Shown here piece by piece: positions 50,742-60,308 of a DNA stretch of 64,000 bases. The stretch is taken from the NCBI RefSeq assembly GCF_046736075.1, contig NZ_CP177163.1, positions 1,240,001-1,304,000 on the forward strand, read 5' to 3'. Both the position numbers and the translations under genes were made by a program. A model generated the notes under the pieces. The model worked only from the letters and a program-made list of their open reading frames with translations, was not told the origin of the DNA and searched no databases. Positions within the stretch are counted from its first letter, which is position 1, and each line of letters starts with the position of its first letter. The stretch is from Stenotrophomonas sp046736075 (GTDB lineage: Bacteria > Pseudomonadota > Gammaproteobacteria > Xanthomonadales > Xanthomonadaceae).

Positions 50742-53398
50742 GGCTGCAGCTCCACGGTGGATTCCGCGGCACGCGGCGGCGCCGGTGCCAGGTAACCCAC
50801 GACCGTGCACAGCAGGCCGTAGGCGATGAACGAGGCGATGCCGAGCAGGTTGCCGAGATGCTGGCGGTCGATCAGGACCAGTTTGGCCAGCACCACGCCC
50901 ATCAGCACCGCGCCCACCAGCCACAGCAGGCGCTGGCCGCGGCGCGAGCCCCACACCCAGCTGATCACGCCGAGCACGCTCCAGACCACGGTCAGGCTGG
51001 TCTGGGCCAGGGTCGAGGACCACAGCGCCTGGTTCCACGGCACCGCACCCCAGTGGTGCACGGTGTGCAAGGTGGTACTGGTCAGCAGGACGAAGCCGGC
51101 GATCGCCAGCAGCGGCACGCGCCAGCCGGACGCACCGGCCGGGCTGGCCGGCGACCACGCCCAGCGCGCCAGCAGCACCAGCACCGCCACCTGGGCCAGT
51201 TCCATCGGATTGAGCAGCGGCAACCACGGCAGCGGGCGCGGATCGCCGGCCAGCCACACGGTCACGACCCAGCCCAGCCCCATTACGGCGAACCAGGTGC
51301 CCTGCAACGCCAGCCGCGCGCCGTCGAAGCGCTCGCCCAATGGCAACGACAGCCAGCGCCAGCGCTGCAGCGACACGGCCACCACCGCCAGCCAGGGCAG
51401 CATCGCCAACGCGGCGGTCCAGCCCGGTGCCAGTGCGAAGCGATCGGCCAGCCAGCCGGCCAGCAGGGTCAGGACGCTGGGCCACAGCATCCACCACACG
51501 AACTGGGCGGCCAGTGCGCTGCGGTCCTGCCCGCCACGCATGCACCACAGGCCACGCACACCGAGCAGCGCAAACACCGCCCAGGCCCACGCACCGTGGC
51601 CGGCAAACGGCTGCTCGTGCACCGCCGCCTGCCACAGCGCCAGCGGGAACGCGGCGAGCAGCATCGCCAGGGTGGTCAGCACCAACGCGCGTGCCGGCCC
51701 GCGCCGGTGTGCCTCGGCCGCCCCCCAGGCGGTTACCGCAACGGCAACCAGCAGCGCATCCGGGCGGCTGTCGTGGGCAACGAAGCGGACGATCTCGTGG
51801 CTCACGCTGCCAAGCCACCACAACAGGCCCCACAGGTAATACACGATGGCCGGCGCATCGCGGCCCGCACGCCGGTAGCTGAAGGCCGACGCGAACCCGG
51901 CCAGCGCCAGCAGCAGGCCGCTCATGAAGGTGGCGTTGGCGACGGCGGTGGCGTCCAGGTGCCAGTAATCGGCCCCGACCACGAAGCCGAACGCGGCGCC
52001 GAGCTGCAGCAGCGCGCCCGCAACCTGCGGCAGCCAGCGCTGCTGGCGCAGGCCCAGCCACACCAGCGCCGCGCCTTCCAGCGCGAACACGCTGGCGGTG
52101 GCGCGCGCGGACAGGGCCAGGGGCACCGCCAGGGTGGCAAAGCCCACGGCCAGCACCGCATGCGACTGGCCCAGCGCGGCGTAGCGCGGCCGCCGGATCA
52201 GCGCCCACGCCAGGCCCGCATAGATCGCCGCCAGGCCGAGCGCGCACAGCGCCAGGGCCAGGCGGTCGTGGTGCAGCAGGCCGGCCTGCAGCGAGAACGC
52301 GATCAACGGCGTGCCGAACACCAGGCTGCCATCGACCAGATCCCGCGTTTCCGCCGGTTGGCGGCGGGCATACAGGATCGGGATCGCCAGGTAGAACGCG
52401 AAGAACAGCAGCAGGAACGGCTCGGTGCTGGCGAACTTCTCCGGCGCGTACTGCAGCACGCCCCAGGCGGTCCCGATGCCGAAGGTGAACGCGAAGCCGA
52501 GCAGGTTCAGCGCGCGCCACGGCCGCCACCAGGCGATCGCCAGGATGGCGGCGTTGAGCACGGCATAGTAGGAGAACAGCGCAACGTGGTTGCCGCTGCC
52601 GGTGGACAGCCAGATCGGCGCCATGAAGCCGGCCAGGATGCCCAGCACCGCCAACGTGCGCGAGTTCTGGACCACCGCCAGTACGCCCATGCCGGCGATC
52701 AGCAGGACGCTCATGACGAAGGCCGGCAGCGGGTCGATCAGGTCGTAGCGCTTGAACGCGGCGAAGATGGTCAGCAGCAGGATGCCGATCGCGCCGCCCT
52801 GCAGCGCCAGCGCGAACAGCCGCCGACGATCGCGCTGCAGCCAGCCGAACACCAGGCCCGCCAGCGCGCCGACCGCGATACCGGCCAGCCGCATCTCGAC
52901 CGGTGGATTCAGCCAGCCCTGGTCACTGACGTACTTGAGCAGCGCGGCCACACCGGCCAGCAGCACCAGCATGCCGATCTTGACCGGCACGTTACCTTCG
53001 GTGAACCAGCGTTTGACCGCGCCCAGCGCGCGTTCGGCCAGGTCCGGGCGGTGCACGTACGGGGCGGCCTCGACCGGTCGCGCGGGGGATGGCGAGGACA
53101 CCGCGGCAGCCACCTGCGGCAGCGGCGGCGGCGCGGCGACCTCGGGCGGCGGCGCTGCAACGGCCGACGGCCGCTCGACCCGCACCGGCTCGACCGCACG
53201 CGGCGGCGGCGCAGCGGGTGCCGCAACGGGTGCCGGCACGGCAATCTCCGGCGCTGCGGGACGTGCCGGGGCATCGGCCAGACCGGCTTCCAGCGCGGTC
53301 ACGCGCCGGCGCAGCCCGGCGATCATCACCAGCGCGACCACCAGCAGCACGGGCACCAGCAGGACCGCCAGTCCCAGCAGGACAATCAGAGCTTCCAT
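50738..53398 (-). CDS. DUF2339 polytopic membrane protein
   Basis: 886 residues. One N-terminal span, a short coiled coil, a Pro/Ala/Glu-rich linker to about residue 105, then roughly 20–24 hydrophobic spans filling the remainder. No catalytic motif is recognised. Size and span number resemble lipid- or polymer-handling membrane proteins, but no function is known. Coupled by a 4-base overlap to DUF3999. The pair interrupts the gap/pgk glycolytic region. Confidence 0.9.
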   Translation of the reverse strand: MEALIVLLGLAVLLVPVLLVVALVMIAGLRRRVTALEAGLADAPARPAAPEIAVPAPVAAPAAPPPRAVEPVRVERPSAVAAPPPEVAAPPPLPQVAAAVSSPSPARPVEAAPYVHRPDLAERALGAVKRWFTEGNVPVKIGMLVLLAGVAALLKYVSDQGWLNPPVEMRLAGIAVGALAGLVFGWLQRDRRRLFALALQGGAIGILLLTIFAAFKRYDLIDPLPAFVMSVLLIAGMGVLAVVQNSRTLAVLGILAGFMAPIWLSTGSGNHVALFSYYAVLNAAILAIAWWRPWRALNLLGFAFTFGIGTAWGVLQYAPEKFASTEPFLLLFFAFYLAIPILYARRQPAETRDLVDGSLVFGTPLIAFSLQAGLLHHDRLALALCALGLAAIYAGLAWALIRRPRYAALGQSHAVLAVGFATLAVPLALSARATASVFALEGAALVWLGLRQQRWLPQVAGALLQLGAAFGFVVGADYWHLDATAVANATFMSGLLLALAGFASAFSYRRAGRDAPAIVYYLWGLLWWLGSVSHEIVRFVAHDSRPDALLVAVAVTAWGAAEAHRRGPARALVLTTLAMLLAAFPLALWQAAVHEQPFAGHGAWAWAVFALLGVRGLWCMRGGQDRSALAAQFVWWMLWPSVLTLLAGWLADRFALAPGWTAALAMLPWLAVVAVSLQRWRWLSLPLGERFDGARLALQGTWFAVMGLGWVVTVWLAGDPRPLPWLPLLNPMELAQVAVLVLLARWAWSPASPAGASGWRVPLLAIAGFVLLTSTTLHTVHHWGAVPWNQALWSSTLAQTSLTVVWSVLGVISWVWGSRRGQRLLWLVGAVLMGVVLAKLVLIDRQHLGNLLGIASFIAYGLLCTVVGYLAPAPPRAAESTVELQP

Positions 53399-53511
53399 TC
53401 CATCAGATCCTTATCGGCCAAGCCGTGGTCTCATGCCAGCACGCGTCCACGGTACGCGGCCATGCTAATGGATCGTGGCGCCGGGCAGCGCGATGCCCGT
53501 CCCCAAACGCA

Positions 53512-53537
53512 CGAACCCCGGCAGGTGCCGGGGTTCG
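53512..53537 (-). terminator. Terminator hairpin after gap
   Basis: Perfect CGAACCCCGGCA/TGCCGGGGTTCG stem, 28 bases past the gap stop. Tail CGTGCGTTTG is only weakly U-rich. Confidence 0.65.
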
Positions 53538-53564
53538 CGGGTACAACGCAGCGGTGCGGCGCGA

Positions 53565-54569
<1,005 letters not shown>

Positions 54570-54695
54570 GTTCACAAGCTCCTGCAGCCGCGACGGTGCG
54601 GCGCCGATGGTAAGGGGCCGTCATTCTAGCAGGGCCGGACCGGCCCGTTTCCGGCCCCGGCCGGAGGTAAACGGTTACACACCGCGAACCGGGGA

Positions 54696-54709
54696 TTGAT
54701 CAGAATCAA
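54696..54709. promoter_or_regulatory. FNR/ANR-type box in the gap–ompW intergenic
   Basis: Perfect consensus TTGAT-CAGA-ATCAA, 66 bases before the ompW ATG. ompW is FNR-controlled in E. coli, so oxygen-linked regulation of this gene is a reasonable inference; the box could also affect the divergent gap. Confidence 0.75.
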
Positions 54710-54774
54710 GGCGCCTGCGGGCACGGAGGGGAAAACTGGCCCCACTCCATTCCACCCCGCAACGAGACACCCTC

Positions 54775-55404
54775 ATGCGCAAGACCGCCCCCCTCCTGCT
54801 GTCCAGCCTGGCCGCCGCCCTGGCGCTGGCCGCCGCCCCCGCCATGGCCCAGTCCAAGGGCGACTGGACGATCGGTGCCGGCGTGCACCAGGTCGCCCCG
54901 AAGTCGAACAACGGCGCACTGGCCGGCGGGACGCTGAAGGTCGACGTCGACAACGACATCAAGCCGACCATCACCGGCGAGTACTTCATCGCCGACAACC
55001 TGGGCATCGAGGTGCTGGCAGCGCTGCCGTTCAAGCACGACATCAACATCGCCGGCCTGGGCCGCGTGGGCAGCACCAAGCACCTGCCGCCGGTGATCTC
55101 GCTGCAGTACCACTTCAACAGCAAGGGCAAGGTCTCGCCGTTCGTCGGCGCCGGCCTGAACTACACCACCTTCTTCAGCGAGGAAACCGGCGGCGCGCTG
55201 GCCGGCAGCACGCTGAAGCTGGACGACTCGTGGGGCCTGGCCGCACACGCCGGCGTGGATTTCGCGGTCAGCGACAAGGGCTCGCTGCGCGTGGATGTGC
55301 GCTGGATCGACATCGACACCGGGGTCAAGCTCGATGGCGAGAAGATCGGCACCGTCAACATCGACCCGCTGGCCTACGGCGTGTCCTACGTATTCAAGTT
55401 CTGA
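54775..55404 (+). CDS. ompW: OmpW-family outer-membrane protein
   Basis: 209 residues. Signal peptide ending AMA|QSK; eight-strand barrel with the family patterns KPTITGEYFIADNLGIEVLAALPF, PPVISLQYHFNSKG and PFVGAGLNYTTFF, ending in VSYVFKF. Forms a small hydrophobic channel in the outer membrane. An FNR-type box lies upstream and a strong terminator downstream; monocistronic. Confidence 0.95.
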   Translation: MRKTAPLLLSSLAAALALAAAPAMAQSKGDWTIGAGVHQVAPKSNNGALAGGTLKVDVDNDIKPTITGEYFIADNLGIEVLAALPFKHDINIAGLGRVGSTKHLPPVISLQYHFNSKGKVSPFVGAGLNYTTFFSEETGGALAGSTLKLDDSWGLAAHAGVDFAVSDKGSLRVDVRWIDIDTGVKLDGEKIGTVNIDPLAYGVSYVFKF

Positions 55405-55452
55405 TCGGCGGATCGGAACACAACCGCGCAACACCCCTCGCAGCAAAGCGCT

Positions 55453-55481
55453 TTCCCCGGCTACGGCCGGGGATTTTTTTT
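55453..55481 (+). terminator. Rho-independent terminator after ompW
   Basis: CCCCGGC-TACG-GCCGGGG stem followed by eight T, 50 bases past the ompW stop. Confidence 0.93.
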
Positions 55482-55506
55482 GACCAACGCACCAGCAGCC
55501 GCATCC

Positions 55507-55628
55507 GTAGTGCCGGGTTCTACCCGGCTGCTCCTGGCGTGGCGACCAACGCAACAGCAGCCGGGCAGAGCCCGGCTCTACAAGGGGTGGTGCCCTCGCG
55601 CCAGCAGCCGGGCAGAGCCCGGCTCTAC
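55507..55628. repeat. Three GTAG-type REP elements
   Basis: One plus-oriented copy (GTAGTGCCGGGTTCTACCCGGC, 55507–55532) and two identical minus-oriented copies (55556–55581 and 55603–55628) with GCCGGGC arms and a GTAG end. The minus copies are 47 bases apart and share the flank GGTGGTGCCCT, suggesting a local duplication. The last copy supplies the stop codon of the racemase gene. Confidence 0.88.
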
Positions 55629-56317
55629 AGGAGGTGGTGCCCTGCTGCCTGTGCGTGCAGGGCGGCGGTGTCGAACAGTGGCACCGTGGCGTCCTCGTAG
55701 GTGACCAGCAGCATGATTTCGGTACAGCCCAGGATGATGGCCTGCGCGCCCCGATCCACCAGCCGCTGCATCACCCCGCGATAGACGTCGCGCGATGCCG
55801 GCAGCACCCGGCCCTGCACCAGCTCGTCGTAGATGATCCGGTGCACCGCCGCCCGGTCGTCCACGTCCGGCACCAGCACCTCAAGACCGAAGCGTTCGGC
55901 CAGCCGTACCCGGTAGAAATCCTGCTCCATCGTGAACGCCGTACCGAGCAGCCCCACCCGCTGCAGACCCGACGCCTGGATCAGCGCGCCAACGGGATCG
56001 GCGATATGCAGCAGCGGCACGCCGATGGCGGCCTGTACCGCGTCAGCCATCAGGTGCATCGTGTTGGTGCAGATCACGATGGCGGTCGCGCCCGCCGCTT
56101 CCAGGCGCTGCGCCACCTCGACCATCTCACGGGTGGCCGCCGCCCAGTCGCCGGACCGCTGCAACGCCTCGATGTCGGCGAAGTCGAACGACCACATCAA
56201 CAGGCGCGCAGAGTGCATCCCGCCCTGCGCATCGCGCACCTGCTCGTTGATCATCCGGTAATAGTGGGCAGAGCTTTCCCAGCTCATGCCGCCAATCAAA
56301 CCCAAGACCTTCTGCAC
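55625..56317 (-). CDS. Asp/Glu racemase-family protein
   Basis: 230 residues from GTG 56317. PLP-independent racemase fold with both catalytic cysteines: ICTNTMH (Cys near 82) and LGCTEI (Cys near 194), and GGMSWESSAHYYRMIN near the start, typical of aspartate racemases. Probable aspartate racemase for D-amino acid supply. Its TAG stop is read from a GTAG-type repeat, so the C-terminus may differ from orthologues. Confidence 0.9.
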   Translation of the reverse strand: MQKVLGLIGGMSWESSAHYYRMINEQVRDAQGGMHSARLLMWSFDFADIEALQRSGDWAAATREMVEVAQRLEAAGATAIVICTNTMHLMADAVQAAIGVPLLHIADPVGALIQASGLQRVGLLGTAFTMEQDFYRVRLAERFGLEVLVPDVDDRAAVHRIIYDELVQGRVLPASRDVYRGVMQRLVDRGAQAIILGCTEIMLLVTYEDATVPLFDTAALHAQAAGHHLL

Positions 56318-56424
56318 CGACGCCGCTCCCGTGGTTGGCCAAGCGCCCAGCCTACCCGCCCCGGCCGCCGGCCGGCCAGATCCGGGCAAACCCAGCGGCG
56401 GACGCGCCGGCTAGAATGCAGCCG

Positions 56425-57240
56425 ATGAAAATTGCCTCCCTGCTTCCGGCCGCCGCTCTCGCGCTGGCCCTCACCGCCGTTTCCACCGATGCCCTGGCCT
56501 GGGGCGCGCAAGGCCATCGCCTGGTCGCCCGCGTCGCCGAAGTCCGCCTCACCCCGCAGGCCAAGGCGCAGGTCGATCGCCTGCTGGCCGGCGAACCCGA
56601 CCCGACCCTGCACGCCATCGCGCCCTGGGCCGACGAACTGCGCGCCAAGGACCCCGGCCTGGGCCGGCGATCGGCGCGCTGGCACTACGTCAACATCGGC
56701 GAAGACAACTGCCACTACACCGCGCAGAAGCACTGCAAGGGTGGCAACTGCGTGGTCGAGGCGCTCAAGGCGCAGACGGCCATTCTCGCCGACCGTACCC
56801 GCCCCGATGCCGAGCGCGCGCAGGCACTGAAGTTCGTCGTGCATTTCGCCGGCGACATCCATCAGCCGATGCATGCCGGCTACGGGCACGACAAGGGCGG
56901 CAACGATTTCCAGGTGCAGTTCAACAACCGCGGTACCAACCTGCACTCGCTGTGGGACAGCGGCATGCTCAATGCGCTGAAGCTCGACGACGACCAGTAC
57001 CTGGCCCGTCTGATGGCGCTGCCGGCACCAAAGGTGGACAAGCGCTCGAAGATCGACCGCGACGCCGTGCAATGGGCCGAAGCCAGCTGCCGGATCGCCA
57101 TTGCACCTGGCGTTTACCCGGACAAGCGTACGCTTCCCCCGGAGTACGCCGCGACCTACCGTCCGGTCGCCGAGCGCGAACTGCGCCTGGCCGGCGAGCG
57201 CCTGGCCGTGCTGCTCAACGACTCTCTGGGCAAACGCTGA
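56425..57240 (+). CDS. Secreted S1/P1-type nuclease
   Basis: 271 residues from ATG 56425. Signal peptide cleaves after DALA, leaving Trp26 as the mature N-terminus, which with GAQGHR supplies the first zinc ligands as in S1/P1 nucleases. Further ligands: ADELRAKDP (Asp), HYVNIG (His), HFAGDIHQPMHAG (His/Asp) and FNNRGTNLHSLWDSG (His/Asp). Three-zinc enzyme that degrades single-stranded DNA and RNA with a 3'-nucleotidase activity. An alternative ATG at 56416 adds three residues. The hydrolase gene follows 10 bases downstream. Confidence 0.93.
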   Translation: MKIASLLPAAALALALTAVSTDALAWGAQGHRLVARVAEVRLTPQAKAQVDRLLAGEPDPTLHAIAPWADELRAKDPGLGRRSARWHYVNIGEDNCHYTAQKHCKGGNCVVEALKAQTAILADRTRPDAERAQALKFVVHFAGDIHQPMHAGYGHDKGGNDFQVQFNNRGTNLHSLWDSGMLNALKLDDDQYLARLMALPAPKVDKRSKIDRDAVQWAEASCRIAIAPGVYPDKRTLPPEYAATYRPVAERELRLAGERLAVLLNDSLGKR

Positions 57241-57250
57241 GGCCACCGCC

Positions 57251-58063
57251 ATGACACCGCACGTCGCCAGTTTCTTCCACCCGGACAGCCACACCTTCAG
57301 TTATGTGGTGCACGACCCGGCGACGTTGCAGGCCGCGGTGATCGATCCGGTGCTGGACTACGACCCGGACACCGACGCGCTCGGTGCCGGCCCCCTGCAG
57401 CCCCTGCTGGCGCACGTGCGCGAGCACGGCCTGCAGGTACGCTGGCTGCTGGAAACCCACGCACACGCCGACCACATCAGCGCCGGCCGCTGGCTCAAGC
57501 CGCACTGGCCGCAGGCCACGCTGGCGATGGGCCAGGGCATCGTGCAGGTGCAGCGTACGTTCGCCCCGCGCTATGCGCTGGACGTGCCGACCGACGGCTC
57601 GCAGTTCGATCATCTGTTCGCCGATGGCGAGCGGTTCGCGCTCGGCGACATTGCCGCCGAGGTCATCGCCGTGCCGGGCCACACCAGCGACAGCGTGGCC
57701 TACCGCATCGGCGATGCGCTGTTCACCGGTGATTCGCTGTTCATGCCCGATGGCGGTACCGCGCGCTGCGATTTCCCGGGCGGCGACGCCGCCCAGTTGT
57801 ACCGTTCCATCCAGCGGCTGCTCACCCTACCCGATGCCACCCGTGTGTTCATCTGCCACGACTACGGCCCGGGCGGGCGCGATGTCGCCAATGAAACCAC
57901 CATCGGGCAACAGCGCGCGCGCAACATCCACCTGCACGACGGCGTCAGCCAGGCGGAGTTCGTCGCCACCCGCCAGGCCCGCGATGCGACGCTGGCCGAG
58001 CCGAAACTGATGCATCCGTCGGTGAAGGCGAATCTGCAGGGCGGCCCGCAACGCGCCCCCTGA
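57251..58063 (+). CDS. Metallo-beta-lactamase fold hydrolase, persulfide dioxygenase-like
   Basis: 270 residues. MBL metal motif THAHADH (69–75), further ligands in VPGHTSD, GDSLF and CHDYGPG. The pattern of the C-terminal third (RDVANETTIGQQRARNIHL and PKLMHPSV) matches the ETHE1/Blh persulfide-dioxygenase group rather than glyoxalase II. Would oxidise glutathione persulfide to sulfite in sulfide detoxification. The assignment to dioxygenase over other MBL hydrolases is fairly good but not proven. Confidence 0.85.
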   Translation: MTPHVASFFHPDSHTFSYVVHDPATLQAAVIDPVLDYDPDTDALGAGPLQPLLAHVREHGLQVRWLLETHAHADHISAGRWLKPHWPQATLAMGQGIVQVQRTFAPRYALDVPTDGSQFDHLFADGERFALGDIAAEVIAVPGHTSDSVAYRIGDALFTGDSLFMPDGGTARCDFPGGDAAQLYRSIQRLLTLPDATRVFICHDYGPGGRDVANETTIGQQRARNIHLHDGVSQAEFVATRQARDATLAEPKLMHPSVKANLQGGPQRAP

Positions 58064-58084
58064 CCGCGCCGCCGCTGCCAGGAC

Positions 58085-58654
58085 TCAACGACTCTGGCGG
58101 CGAACCGTCTGCTGTCCCTTCACGATCTCGAAGGTGAACGCGTAGAGCAGGCTGACCGGCACCGGCTCGATGCGCTCGGCCCCCTCGCAGTCGCCCCGAT
58201 CACTCGGCACCCGGCCCGCCGGATAGTGGCACACCGCTGCCGGCGAGTAGCGCCACTGCGCCACCGCCGCCTGCGCGGCATCCAGCAGGGCCGTATTCTC
58301 CGCGGCGGCAGCGGCACTGCACGACGCGCGGTCGGTCAGCGGCAGGCTGCGTTCGACCCGGCCCTCGGCATCCACCACCACCTGCAGGCAGATGGTGGTC
58401 GGCGCGAGCGAGCGACGCGGGTCGCGGTCGCCGACCACCGGATCGGGCGCTGCATACAACTGCGGCATGCGATAGCCTTCGCTCGCCTTCAGCATGTACG
58501 GCTGCACCTGCCCGGCACCGCCGCCGCCATCCACCTTCAACCGCTGATGGTCCACGTTTTCCCTGCGGGTATCGACGGTGGTGAGCTGGTCGTGACCGGC
58601 GCAGCCGCCGGTCACCAGCACCGACACCAGCACCGGTGTCAGCGCCCACCTCAT
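58085..58654 (-). CDS. Lipoprotein with TonB C-terminal-like domain
   Basis: 189 residues from ATG 58654, overlapping the BlaR1-type stop (ATGA). Lipobox VTGGC (Cys18). The segment CLQVVVDAEGRVERSLPLTDR…LLDAAQAAVAQWRYSPA resembles a TonB C-terminal domain. Third gene of the BlaI/BlaR1-type operon; it may be the envelope partner whose level the repressor controls. No link to beta-lactams is evident. Confidence 0.8.
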   Translation of the reverse strand: MRWALTPVLVSVLVTGGCAGHDQLTTVDTRRENVDHQRLKVDGGGGAGQVQPYMLKASEGYRMPQLYAAPDPVVGDRDPRRSLAPTTICLQVVVDAEGRVERSLPLTDRASCSAAAAAENTALLDAAQAAVAQWRYSPAAVCHYPAGRVPSDRGDCEGAERIEPVPVSLLYAFTFEIVKGQQTVRRQSR

Positions 58655-59832
58655 TGGCCGGGGCCGGTGTTGTCGAGCTTGAACGTCATCGGGATCTTCA
58701 GTGCCGAGGCGACTGCCTTGCCATCCTGCAGCGCCGGCTCGAACGTCCACTCTTTCGCGGCCGCGATGGAGACCGCGTCGAATACGCCGGCCGGCGTTGA
58801 CGTCAGTACCCGGATGTCGCCGGTCCTGCCCTGCGCATCCACTTCCACGCGCAGCACCACTTTGCCCGACACGCCCTGTTCAAATGCGCTCTTCGGATAC
58901 TTCGGCGCCGTCATCTCCTTCGCCTTCGCATCCACCTGTACGGGCGCGGCGCCAGCGCCCTGCCCGGCCCACGCGATCCCGCCGAGCCCCACGCACAACC
59001 CCACCACCAGTACCTGCCCGGACAACCACGGCAACGCCTTCCGTTTGTGCTGCTTCAACATGGCAATACGCTCCTTCAACATCGGTTGGCTGCGCCAGTG
59101 GCATGCCATCGGCGCAACCGGGTGGGCCAACTGCGCCTTCAACAGCGCGTTGGCATAAAGACGGCGCAGGGCCGGATGCGGATCGACCGTGCGCGCGTCG
59201 CAGGCCAGTTCCTGGTCACGCAGCAGGCGACGCACGGTCCACGGCAGCAGCGGATGGAACCAGAACACGCAGCGCAGGACCGTCAGCGCCGCATTGGCCC
59301 ACGGATCGCCATGCCGCCGGTGGCTGTGTTCGTGGCGCAGGATCAGGTCCTGCTCGGCCGGACTGAAGCGCTGCTCGAAATCCGGTCCGACCACCACGCG
59401 TGGCCGCCACAGACCCACCAGCGCAGGCAGGCCGGGATCGCCCTGCGCCTGCCAGCTGCCATCGACACGGGGCTGCAGGCGGCCGAGCGCACGTTCGAAG
59501 CGGCGCTGTGCGCGCCAACTGGCCGTGGCCATCACCAGCGCGCCGGCCAGCCACGTGGCGAGCAGCAGCAGCGGCCACACCGGGGTATCGGCGGACACGT
59601 CCGGTGCGCGCAGCGCGGCCGCCATCACCTTCACCGGCGCGGCCTCGGTGAGCGGGAGGTTCGGCAATGGCAGGTACGGCACCACCAGCAGCATCGGCAG
59701 CAGCCACCAGCTGCGGTACGCCAGCGCCGCGCCACCCAGCCTCAGCAGCAGGGGGCGTATCGCGGCCAGCACCAGCACCGCCACCGACAGCCACACACTG
59801 GCCTGCAGCAGTCCGTTGAGGAGCTCAATCAT
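58651..59832 (-). CDS. BlaR1-type M56 peptidase fused to a TonB-like domain
   Basis: 393 residues. Four N-terminal spans (about 10–30, 42–58, 86–105 and 258–280) with the gluzincin motif HEHSH at 167–171 between them, as in BlaR1/MecR1. The C-terminus (about 295–390) is not a penicillin-binding sensor but a TonB-like domain (KVVLRVEVDAQGRTGDIRVLTSTPAGVFDAVSIAAAKEWTFEPA). Overlaps BlaI by 8 bases. Signal therefore may differ from beta-lactam. Expected to cleave or inactivate the BlaI-type repressor upon induction. Confidence 0.88.
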   Translation of the reverse strand: MIELLNGLLQASVWLSVAVLVLAAIRPLLLRLGGAALAYRSWWLLPMLLVVPYLPLPNLPLTEAAPVKVMAAALRAPDVSADTPVWPLLLLATWLAGALVMATASWRAQRRFERALGRLQPRVDGSWQAQGDPGLPALVGLWRPRVVVGPDFEQRFSPAEQDLILRHEHSHRRHGDPWANAALTVLRCVFWFHPLLPWTVRRLLRDQELACDARTVDPHPALRRLYANALLKAQLAHPVAPMACHWRSQPMLKERIAMLKQHKRKALPWLSGQVLVVGLCVGLGGIAWAGQGAGAAPVQVDAKAKEMTAPKYPKSAFEQGVSGKVVLRVEVDAQGRTGDIRVLTSTPAGVFDAVSIAAAKEWTFEPALQDGKAVASALKIPMTFKLDNTGPGQ

Positions 59833-60193
59833 GGTCGAGCTCCTGGATCAGCTTTTTGAGGTCGGCGATGTCCTGCGCGCTCAGCTCCCCGCGCTGGCTG
59901 AAGTGCGCCACCAGCGGCGCCACGCGTCCGTCGAACACACGCCCGAGGAAGCCCTCGCTCTGCTCGGCCACCCAGGTCTGGCGCTGCAGCACGGGCGAGT
60001 AGCGGTAACGGCGGCCGTCGCGGCTGGCGCTGATCGCGCCCTTGGTCAGCAGGCGGTTGAGCAGGGTTTTGATGGTCGGCTCGGCCCAGTCGCGGTCGGC
60101 CAGCGCGGCCACCACCTCGTCGGCTCCCAGCGGATGGCTGCGCCACAACACGTCCATCACCACGGCTTCGGCTTCGCTGATCTGGCTCATCAT
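59825..60193 (-). CDS. BlaI/MecI-type transcriptional repressor
   Basis: 122 residues from ATG 60193 (a second ATG follows directly). N-terminal winged helix (ISEAEAVVMDVLWRSHPLGADEVVAALADRDWAEPTIKTLLNRLLTKGAI) and C-terminal dimerisation/cleavage helix. Represses its own operon; two matching operators lie in the promoter. No beta-lactamase gene is linked. Confidence 0.93.
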   Translation of the reverse strand: MMSQISEAEAVVMDVLWRSHPLGADEVVAALADRDWAEPTIKTLLNRLLTKGAISASRDGRRYRYSPVLQRQTWVAEQSEGFLGRVFDGRVAPLVAHFSQRGELSAQDIADLKKLIQELDHD

Positions 60194-60232
60194 TTACATC
60201 CGTAATCGACAAGCCGATTACGCCCGTAATCG
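60194..60232 (-). promoter_or_regulatory. Two BlaI-type operators
   Basis: O2 CGATTACGCCCGTAATCG (60215–60232) is a perfect 7-bp-arm dyad with a 4-base spacer; O1 TTACATCCGTAA (60194–60205) is a shorter dyad of the same form. O2 overlaps the −10 and spacer, O1 covers the start region, with centres 24 bases apart, fitting cooperative repression. Confidence 0.85.
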
Positions 60233-60245
60233 AATTCAGTGTCAA
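60217..60245 (-). promoter_or_regulatory. Promoter of the BlaI/BlaR1-type operon
   Basis: Perfect −35 TTGACA (60245–60240), 17-base spacer and −10 CGTAAT (60222–60217). Start near 60210 gives a leader of about 17 bases. The −10 lies inside operator O2. Confidence 0.8.
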
Positions 60246-60308
60246 GCCCTTCGACAACCGGTTCATGCGCACGCTGCCAGCATCGGACGATTCCCCGTGG
60301 AGGCGCCG

